Positions 5,685 to 11,217 of a stretch of 11,217 nt of DNA are shown here, in pieces (position 1 is the first letter of the stretch; each line of letters opens with the position of its first letter). Under the pieces are notes generated by a model that did not search any database, had not been told where the DNA came from, and was given only the letters and a program-made list of their open reading frames with translations. Both the position numbers and the translations under genes were made by a program. The DNA comes from Planctomycetota bacterium (GTDB lineage: Bacteria; Planctomycetota; Phycisphaerae; FEN-1346). The DNA lies in assembly GCA_026386995.1 (NCBI GenBank), contig JAPLMO010000202.1:1-11217 (forward strand). The letters are read 5' to 3'.

Positions 5685-7004
5685 CTACAAGTGCCACGGC
5701 GTACGCATAGGCACATCGACGAGGGCGTTCGCTTCGTCGTCGCCGGCCAGCCGCTCGGCAACAGGGTCCCAGCGCAACGTGCGCCCAATGCGGATCGAGA
5801 TGTTCGCCAGGTGCAGCAGCGTCACCGAGCGGTGGGCCTCCTCGGCGCTCGGCTGATCGCCGGGCGCGCGGCTGCGGGTCTTAACGGCCTCGGCGAAACT
5901 GATGAGTTCGGGCGGATCGGGGTAACCCGCCAGCCGATCCATGAGTTCCGGCGGGTTGCTCGAGAGGCCGCCCCTCGCCGAGCGGAAGACTTTGCCGCGC
6001 GGGCCGTCGATGAAGGGCACGTTCTCCGGCTCCGCCTCGCCCCACTCGCCGCTTGCGACCGTGATCGTCGTGCCGTCGGCGTACGCGAGCATGACCCGGC
6101 CCCACAGGCCGCAGGCATCGGGGTGGGCGGGCCAAGGGGCGTGCGCCGTGACTTCGACCGGCCCGGTATCGTCCTTGCCGAGGAAATACTGAACGGGGTC
6201 GAGCCAGTGCTGGCCCATGTCCGTCAGGCCACCGCCGTCGTAATCCCAGTAACCGCGGAAACCGCCGTGCACGCGGTGCGGATTATACGGCTTGAAAGGG
6301 GCAGGGCCGAGCCACAGATCGTAATCGAGTTCCGGCGGCGGGGCCCCGGGTGCAAGGTGCGTCTTGCCGCTCCACCCTGGCAGGGCTACGGCTCCTGCCG
6401 TGGCCCGCTGGCGGACCTTGAAGCCGAAGCCCGTTGCGGGGCCGACGTAAACGCGAAGGGGCGTTCCCAGGAGGTCGGCGGCGATGAGTTTGCGCATCTT
6501 CCGCCAGGGGCGCCGGCCGTAGGTGTTGTGCATCACGATGCGGCCGTAGCGGCGGGCGGCGTCGGCGACGGCCCGGCCCTCGCGGATGAAGCGGGTCATC
6601 GGCTTCTCGCAGAAGACGTCCTTGCCGGCCTGCATTGCGGCCACCGTGATGAGGGCGTGCCAGTGCGGCGGCGTGGCGACGTGGATGACGTCGATACCGG
6701 CGCGATCCAGGACGCGGCGGAAATCGCCGCAGGCTTCGCAGCCGGGGCCGGCCTTCGCCAGGGCGCGGGCGAGGCGGGTCTTGTCGACGTCGCAGACGGC
6801 CAGTTGCACGGGCGGCGAGCCTGCGGCGTTTGCGGCGACGTGCATCATGCCCTGGGCGCCCGTGCCGATCGTGCCGCGCGCTAGCACATCGCTTGGGGGC
6901 GTGTGCCCCGGTCCGCCGAGGACGTGGCGGGGAACGATCGAGAATGCCGCCCCCGCAGCCGCTGCGGCCAGCAGTTCGCGCCTGGAGATGCGGGTGGTCG
7001 GCAT
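5685..7004 (-). CDS. Tat-exported Gfo/Idh/MocA family oxidoreductase
   Basis: This 439-aa oxidoreductase is of the large planctomycete-type Gfo/Idh group. A twin-arginine signal (ISRRELL, R8-R9, followed by an Ala-rich hydrophobic stretch to about residue 25) points to periplasmic action. The nucleotide-binding motif is GTGAQG (47-52), the catalytic-site motif is E133-K134-P135, and DMGQHWLD (D262, H266, D269) carries the conserved acid/histidine set. LDYDLWLGPAPFKPYNPHRVHGGFRGYWDYDGG is a group signature in shortened form: DYDLWLGPAP and WDYDGG. The C-terminus GDDEAN...PMRTPWHL matches the partial gene at 10283. The ATG at 7004 has GGAG just upstream. An 11-residue insertion after KVRQ, before WSGKT, looks derived from a palindromic repeat. 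Likely substrates are sugars or glycosides, with oxidation or reduction at a carbinol carbon. The exact reaction is unknown. Confidence 0.88.
   Translation of the reverse strand: MPTTRISRRELLAAAAAGAAFSIVPRHVLGGPGHTPPSDVLARGTIGTGAQGMMHVAANAAGSPPVQLAVCDVDKTRLARALAKAGPGCEACGDFRRVLDRAGIDVIHVATPPHWHALITVAAMQAGKDVFCEKPMTRFIREGRAVADAARRYGRIVMHNTYGRRPWRKMRKLIAADLLGTPLRVYVGPATGFGFKVRQRATAGAVALPGWSGKTHLAPGAPPPELDYDLWLGPAPFKPYNPHRVHGGFRGYWDYDGGGLTDMGQHWLDPVQYFLGKDDTGPVEVTAHAPWPAHPDACGLWGRVMLAYADGTTITVASGEWGEAEPENVPFIDGPRGKVFRSARGGLSSNPPELMDRLAGYPDPPELISFAEAVKTRSRAPGDQPSAEEAHRSVTLLHLANISIRIGRTLRWDPVAERLAGDDEANALVDVPMRTPWHL
6376..6408 (-). repeat. Palindromic repeat-like 33-bp segment inserted in frame inside the Gfo/Idh gene
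   Basis: The coding segment for RATAGAVALPG sits between KVRQ and WSGKT, where family members in my recollection run directly from a KVKQ-like segment into WSG. Its DNA contains GGCAGG and CCTGCC arms around a short loop. On the plus strand it reads TGGCAGGGCTACGGC, then TCCTGCCGTGG. These ends resemble the intergenic repeat at 7075-7102, which also starts TGGCA and ends GCCGTGG. An insertion of 33 bases keeps the frame. Confidence 0.45.
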
Positions 7005-7029
7005 ACGACTCCGGTCCCGAGAGTGGCGC

Positions 7030-7200
7030 GGCCACGCTGTTGCTTGGTACGTGTTTAGCGTGCGCACCCCCAGTGTGGCACGGCTGGCTTGTCCAGCCGT
7101 GGAAAACGTCGCCGGCCTTCCGCCACGGCTGGACAAGCCAGCCGTGCCACATCCGCTATTGCGGTGCGCGCCACACGCTAAACACGTACGCTGCGTGGCC
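7030..7200. repeat. Nested inverted-repeat element between two co-directional genes
   Basis: Three levels of symmetry are present. The inner arms at 7075-7102 and 7123-7150 are perfect 28-bp inverted repeats (29 bp counting 7074/7151) around a 20-base spacer. Each arm is itself a hairpin, CACGGCTGG-CTTGT-CCAGCCGTG or its complement. The outer arms at 7047-7062 and 7174-7189 are a perfect 16-bp inverted repeat (GTACGTGTTTAGCGTG), followed inward by CGCACC/GGTGCG after a 5-base offset. Farthest out, GGCCACGC (7030-7037) pairs with GCGTGGCC (7193-7200). No open reading frame fits inside. It looks like a non-coding palindromic or MITE-like element. The rest of the gap (7201-7239) holds a short GATACCTGACACC repeat-like stretch. 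Confidence 0.75.
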
Positions 7201-7239
7201 GTGCGTTGTTGCTACTTGATACCTGACACCACCTGCCGT

Positions 7240-10221
7240 TTACTTCGACAACTGCTTGGCCGTTGCGCCGAACCACTCGACGCACTTGGCCACGTTGTCG
7301 ACGAGTTCCTGGCCTGAGCCGATCTCGTATTCGATCGAGAAGACGCCCTTGAAGCCCTGGCGATGGAGTTCCTGGAGCATCGCCCTGGCGTTGCCCGCGC
7401 CGGTGCCCCACGGCACGTCGTGCGAGGCGGATTTGTCGAGGTCCTTGAAGTGCAGGCTGACGATGTGGCCCTGGAGTTTCTTGAGGCAATCGAGCGGCAC
7501 GAGGCCCGACCGCGCCCAGTGGCCCGTGTCGGCGTCGGCGCCGATGCGCTTGAAGCCCTCGACGGCCTTCAGGACGTGGTCGGCGTCCCAGTAATACGAC
7601 TGCTTCGGATGGTTGTGCAGTGCGATCTTCATGTTGTACTCTTCGGCGAGTTTTTCGAGCATCGGGAACTTGTCCTCGTGCTCCTCGGTGACGAGCGTCT
7701 CCAGGCCCACCTTCTTGGCGAACTCGAAGGTCTTGCGGGCGGCGGCCTCGTTGCCTCCGATGCCTGTGACGCCGAAGTTGACGATCTTGACGCCGGCGGC
7801 CCCGGCGATCTTCTTCATCTCGGCGATCTCGTCGTCCGACATGCCGGCCCCGACGCCCGTCTGCGAGCCGGGTTTCAGTTTCTGGCCGCCGTAAATCTCG
7901 ACATACTTAACGCCCATCGCCGCCGCGCGGTCCATGGTCTCGGCGAACGTGACCGACCGGAACGTGTACGCCTGGAACCCCAGGCGCCACCCCATGGCCT
8001 CGGCCGCCGAAAGGTCCGTCTTTTTGACCTTGGTAAGATCGACCGAGGCGGCTTCCTTCTTGGCTGCCGGGGCGTAGAGGACGCTGATGCGCGGGGCCTT
8101 GTTGACCTTCGTGGCTGGGGCCGCGCCGCCGGCCTGCTTCAGCAGGCCCTCGGCGTCTTTGCGGACGTTCGAGCCTTCCTTCGCAACGGCGACCACCTTG
8201 GTCATGGCGTCGCGGATTTCGTTCTTCGCGTCGCCGCCGAGGGCCTTGGCGATCTTGACGGCCACGGTGGCCGCGTCGGCTTGGATCGCCGTGTCATCAA
8301 GGGCGGCGGCCGCCATCTTCAGGGCTTCCACAGACTTCATTTCGCCCAGCCCGCCGAGGACCAACTTCTTCTCGTCCGGCCGCTTGGCGGCAGCCATCGC
8401 GTCGGCATACATCTTGATTTTCTGCGCCGCCGGAACGTCGGCCAGGCCCGCCAGGCGGACGTAGCCGCGAAGCGCCAGAATCTGGTGGGTTGGGTTTGCC
8501 GCCGTCTTGGCGATCTCCAGGAGGTCGGGGGCGGCGCCGGCGTCGCTCCAGTCGGCGAGCGAACGAATGGCGGCGTCCTGAATCTCGGCGCTGGGATCTT
8601 TCGTGAACTTTAGAATGCCGGCCAGGGCCTTTGCGCCACCCGCGCGGCCGAGCGAGCGGATCAGGGCGGCCTTGGCGGGCAACTCGGCGCCGCCCACCGC
8701 GGCGAGAATCGGGTCGACACAGGCGTCCTTGTTGGCAGCGCGGCCGCACAGCGACCCGAGGGCCTTTTCGGCGGCCTCGATGTCATTCTTGTCCTTGGCC
8801 TTGACGACCAGCGCTACGAGGTCCGGCGCAGACTTTTCGTCGGCCAGAACGTCGAGGGCGGCCAGCGCGGCGGTCCGCACGGAAGCGTCGTTATCGGCGG
8901 CCGCCGCCAGAACGACCGGCACGGCCGGGGCAAAGCGGCGGACGCCCAGGCTGCGGATGACCTGCGCACGGGCGGCCGGGTCGCCTTGCTTCGCCATCTG
9001 AAGCATCGCTTCGTTGACGTTCGTGTCGGGCAGACGGTCCAGTGCTTCCTCCGCAGCCTTCTGCTCTGCACCGGCGGGGCCGGCCGCAAGCGCCACGAGG
9101 GCCGCCAGCGTCGAGGCATCGCCCATGCGGCCGACCGCACGGATGGCCGCAAGGCGCACACCGGCGTCCTGGCTCTTGAGCAGGGCCGATACGGCGGGCA
9201 GGGTGGCTGCGTTGCCGCGCGTCGCCAGGTCGTCAAGCAGAAGTGCCTGCGTGGCCACCGGGCACTTCGGCAGAAGGGCGGCCACGGTCTTGGCCGACTC
9301 GGGGCCAGAGACCTCGCGGAGGAACCGCAGGGCGGCCGCCTGCATCTCGGCATCCGTGCCGCCCAGTATCTCGGTGACCATGGGCAACACGCTGTCGCCG
9401 CCGGCCGCAATGAGGCCCCTGAGGGCGGCCATCCGCACGTGTTTGGCCTCCGTCGGCTTGAACATCAACTGGTAGATGACGGCGGCCTCTTCCTTCTTTG
9501 CGGCAGCCAGGCGGTCGGCGCACAGGAGGAGCGAGTCTGTAACGGTCGCCTTGACCTCGGGCTTCACGCGAGAACGATTGTCCATGAGGACCCTGGCCGC
9601 TTCGGAGGCGCCGATCTTGCCGAGGGCGGCGGCCGCGGCCTCGGCGATCTGCGGGTCGGTATCGCCCACAGCCTGGCCGATGGCCGCGACGCTTTCGGCG
9701 TCGCGCCGGTCGCCGAGCGAGTTGATGAGGCCGACCTTCTGCTTGCCGGCGGCCTTCGCGAGGGCGGTTCGCATGGCGGCGACGGCGGCCGGGTCGGAAA
9801 TCCGCTCCAGCGCGTACCGGGCCATGTCCGAGAGGTCCTTATCCAGCAGCAGCGCAGCCAGCGGCGGGACGGTCTCGGCTGTGCCGGCGATGCTCAACTG
9901 GCGGCAGACAAAGCGTTTGCCGTCGAGCGACGTGTTGCCCGAGAGCATCTCGGTGAGGCGCTTGACGAGTTTGACCCGCTCGGCCGGGTTGCCTTGCGAG
10001 TCGCGGACGGCGTCGGCGATTGTTGTCAGGGGTTCGCGGCTCTGGCCGAACTCGTAGGCGGCGAGGGCCTTGAATGCCTCGTCGAGATTGGCCGGCTTCG
10101 GCCCTTCGGCGGCAGGTGCGGCCGGGGCCTTGGCTTTTGCGGCAGCCCAGGCGGGCGACGCCAACAGGACGCAGACGCCCAGGGCCGTCAGACACGCAAA
10201 CAATCGGGTGCAACCCTTCAT
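7240..10221 (-). CDS. Secreted HEAT-repeat protein fused to a sugar isomerase/epimerase-like (xylose isomerase-like) TIM barrel
   Basis: This 993-aa protein has three parts. Residues 1-27 are a Sec signal peptide (MKGCTRLF, hydrophobic core, SPAWA-A), followed by an Ala/Pro/Lys linker. Residues about 40-690 are alpha-helical HEAT/PBS-lyase-type repeats, with units such as DPQIAEAAAAALGKIG, DASVRTAALAALDVLA and SAEIQDAAIRSLADW. After a second linker, residues about 745-990 form an AP-endonuclease-2/xylose-isomerase-like barrel: GWRLGFQAYTFRS, KYVEIYGG, VTEEHED (E846-E849), HNHP (H869, H871), DTGHW (D898, H901), SLHFKD and FSIEYE (E964, E966). The Glu/His/Asp set is appropriate for a divalent metal. 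Family members isomerise, epimerise or cleave sugars, including 3-keto-sugars. AAGGAG six bases before the ATG at 10221 supports the start. It lies 61 bases after the 10283 Gfo/Idh gene, probably in the same operon. Confidence 0.9.
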   Translation of the reverse strand: MKGCTRLFACLTALGVCVLLASPAWAAAKAKAPAAPAAEGPKPANLDEAFKALAAYEFGQSREPLTTIADAVRDSQGNPAERVKLVKRLTEMLSGNTSLDGKRFVCRQLSIAGTAETVPPLAALLLDKDLSDMARYALERISDPAAVAAMRTALAKAAGKQKVGLINSLGDRRDAESVAAIGQAVGDTDPQIAEAAAAALGKIGASEAARVLMDNRSRVKPEVKATVTDSLLLCADRLAAAKKEEAAVIYQLMFKPTEAKHVRMAALRGLIAAGGDSVLPMVTEILGGTDAEMQAAALRFLREVSGPESAKTVAALLPKCPVATQALLLDDLATRGNAATLPAVSALLKSQDAGVRLAAIRAVGRMGDASTLAALVALAAGPAGAEQKAAEEALDRLPDTNVNEAMLQMAKQGDPAARAQVIRSLGVRRFAPAVPVVLAAAADNDASVRTAALAALDVLADEKSAPDLVALVVKAKDKNDIEAAEKALGSLCGRAANKDACVDPILAAVGGAELPAKAALIRSLGRAGGAKALAGILKFTKDPSAEIQDAAIRSLADWSDAGAAPDLLEIAKTAANPTHQILALRGYVRLAGLADVPAAQKIKMYADAMAAAKRPDEKKLVLGGLGEMKSVEALKMAAAALDDTAIQADAATVAVKIAKALGGDAKNEIRDAMTKVVAVAKEGSNVRKDAEGLLKQAGGAAPATKVNKAPRISVLYAPAAKKEAASVDLTKVKKTDLSAAEAMGWRLGFQAYTFRSVTFAETMDRAAAMGVKYVEIYGGQKLKPGSQTGVGAGMSDDEIAEMKKIAGAAGVKIVNFGVTGIGGNEAAARKTFEFAKKVGLETLVTEEHEDKFPMLEKLAEEYNMKIALHNHPKQSYYWDADHVLKAVEGFKRIGADADTGHWARSGLVPLDCLKKLQGHIVSLHFKDLDKSASHDVPWGTGAGNARAMLQELHRQGFKGVFSIEYEIGSGQELVDNVAKCVEWFGATAKQLSK

Positions 10222-10282
10222 GGCAGACTCCTTTTCAGGTGCCGCGGCCCGCGCGCGGCCCGCGAGGACTCTATTCCGCGCC
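10222..10282. other. Short intergenic leader with a 10-bp GC direct repeat
   Basis: This gap separates two genes likely sharing one transcript. It contains AAGGAG, the ribosome-binding site for the gene starting at 10221, and the word GCGGCCCGCG twice (10244-10253 and 10255-10264). The GC tract can fold locally. No terminator with a U-run or promoter is evident. Confidence 0.4.
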
Positions 10283-11217
10283 TTAGAAATGCCAAGGCGC
10301 TCGCATCGGACGAAGGATCATGCTGTTGGCTTCGTCGTCGCCGATAAATTTCTCGCTGACGAGGTCCCATTTCAGTTTTCGCCGCAGCAGGCAGGCCGTC
10401 CGGCAAAGGTGGCAGAACGAGGCCGTGCGGTGTCCGTCTTCGGCCGGGGCCATTGTGGGGCGGCGCGTCCGGATGGCGTTGATCCAGTCCTGACCGTGGC
10501 CGGGGCTGCGGCCCAAATGGATTTCGTCGGGTCCGATGACCGATTTCAGGAGGCTCGGCGGGTCGGCCGCCAGCGCCCCGCCGTGGACGGCGACGAAGAC
10601 CCATCCCTCGGAGCCCTCGAACTTGATGCCGCGGTGCGCCCTGGTGATGTTGCAGATGGCGTTGGTTGGCGCGTTGCCGCTGTCGACGATGATCTTCAGG
10701 CCGTTGGCGTACGTGAACTCGACGTGGTACTCGTATGGCACGTCCCAAAGCGGGTCCGTGAGGAACGTGCCGCGCCCCTCGATCTCCACCGGGCCGACCA
10801 GCAGCGGCCCCGCGCCAAGCAAGGCGATGTCGTTGACGTGGGCGCCGCGGTCGGTCAGTTCACCGTCGGAGTAGTCCATGACCCAGCGGAAGTTTCCGTG
10901 GCAACGCCTGGAATGGTACGGCGCCCACGGGGCCGGACCCAGCCAGCGGTCATAGTCGAATCCCTCGGGGACGGGCTCGGGGCCCTTTACGCCGGAATGC
11001 ATGTTGCCCGTGGGTAGCCAGGTACGGATGGTGTGGATCTTGCCCAGCCGCCCGTTGCGCACGAGTTCGCAGGCGAATCTGGTGGTGCCGGTGGACCGTT
11101 CCTGGCTGCCGGTCTGGAAGGCGCGGCCGTAGCGCCTGATGGCGTCTGCGGCGGCGCGGCCGTCGCCGATGGTGGCGGCCATCGGCTTTTCGCAGTAGAC
11201 GTCCTTGCCGGCCTTGG
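10283..11217 (-). CDS. Gfo/Idh/MocA family oxidoreductase, N-terminus beyond the window
   Basis: The last roughly 311 residues of a Gfo/Idh oxidoreductase are present. The window edge cuts within or just after the Rossmann domain, so any Tat signal is not visible. Reading inward from the edge, KAGKDVYCEKPMAA holds the conserved Glu-Lys-Pro (11191-11183). FDYDRWLGPAPWAPYHSRR, FRWVMDYSDGELTD and DRGAHVNDIA (the D-x-G-x-H-x-x-D motif) follow. The C-terminus GDDEANSMILRPMRAPWHF closely resembles that of the 5685-7004 protein, placing both in one subgroup distinct from the 3962-5380 enzyme. TAA at 10283-10285 ends the frame. It lies just upstream of the HEAT/TIM-barrel gene on the same strand, which suggests a shared role in sugar or glycoside processing. 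The substrate is unknown. Confidence 0.88.
   Translation of the reverse strand, partial: KAGKDVYCEKPMAATIGDGRAAADAIRRYGRAFQTGSQERSTGTTRFACELVRNGRLGKIHTIRTWLPTGNMHSGVKGPEPVPEGFDYDRWLGPAPWAPYHSRRCHGNFRWVMDYSDGELTDRGAHVNDIALLGAGPLLVGPVEIEGRGTFLTDPLWDVPYEYHVEFTYANGLKIIVDSGNAPTNAICNITRAHRGIKFEGSEGWVFVAVHGGALAADPPSLLKSVIGPDEIHLGRSPGHGQDWINAIRTRRPTMAPAEDGHRTASFCHLCRTACLLRRKLKWDLVSEKFIGDDEANSMILRPMRAPWHF

Noticed and set aside
7075..7150. CRISPR-like or tRNA-like reading of the repeated arms
   Set aside because: There are only two copies and they are inverted, not direct. There is no spacer series and no tRNA cloverleaf consensus.
8986..10347. 453-codon plus-strand open frame opposite the HEAT-repeat gene
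   Set aside because: It is antisense to a gene with a signal peptide, a clear ribosome-binding site and a complete domain architecture.

Overview
The window is GC-rich and densely coded. Its repertoire is typical of uncultured Planctomycetota (possibly Phycisphaerae or a relative): several Gfo/Idh/MocA oxidoreductases, two of them with twin-arginine signals, a DUF1080 (3-keto-disaccharide hydrolase) protein, a large secreted HEAT-repeat protein and a multiheme cytochrome c. The phylum is inferred from gene content, since no marker gene is present. Verrucomicrobiota, Lentisphaerota or Hydrogenedentota remain possible.

Layout. (i) 2-483, + strand: the 3' part of a DUF1080 gene, cut by the window edge and broken by an apparent 1-base deletion near 191. 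(ii) 484-537: a short convergent gap holding ATCTGG-type degenerate repeats and a perfect 20-bp palindrome. (iii) 538-5380, - strand: a four-gene operon read from right to left. It encodes a Tat-exported Gfo/Idh oxidoreductase, a seven-heme membrane-anchored cytochrome c (stop and start overlap as TGATG), a four-His membrane cytochrome b, and a family 2 glycosyltransferase. A near-consensus sigma70 promoter (TTGGCA-17-TATAAT) and a 5'-UTR palindrome sit just upstream. (iv) 5381-5684: a 304-bp regulatory gap. (v) 5685-7004, - strand: a second Tat-type Gfo/Idh protein carrying a short in-frame insertion that looks like a palindromic repeat. (vi) 7005-7239: an elaborate nested inverted-repeat element. 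(vii) 7240-10221, - strand: a 993-aa secreted fusion of HEAT repeats to a xylose-isomerase-like TIM barrel. (viii) 10283-11217, - strand: a third Gfo/Idh protein, truncated at the window edge and probably co-transcribed with (vii).

How the genes may work together. Gfo/Idh enzymes, DUF1080 proteins and sugar isomerase/epimerase-like TIM barrels are the known parts of oxidative glycoside cleavage. In that route the sugar is oxidised at C3 to a 3-keto-glycoside, the glycosidic bond is cleaved by elimination or hydrolysis, and the keto sugar is reduced or metabolised. At least three of the proteins here carry export signals, so the work is probably periplasmic. The distinctive point is that one exported Gfo/Idh enzyme is translationally coupled to a heptaheme cytochrome c and a quinone-type cytochrome b. 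That suggests, as inference only, that sugar oxidation could feed electrons into the membrane quinone pool instead of simply recycling bound NAD. This operon is the best candidate in the window for an undescribed system.
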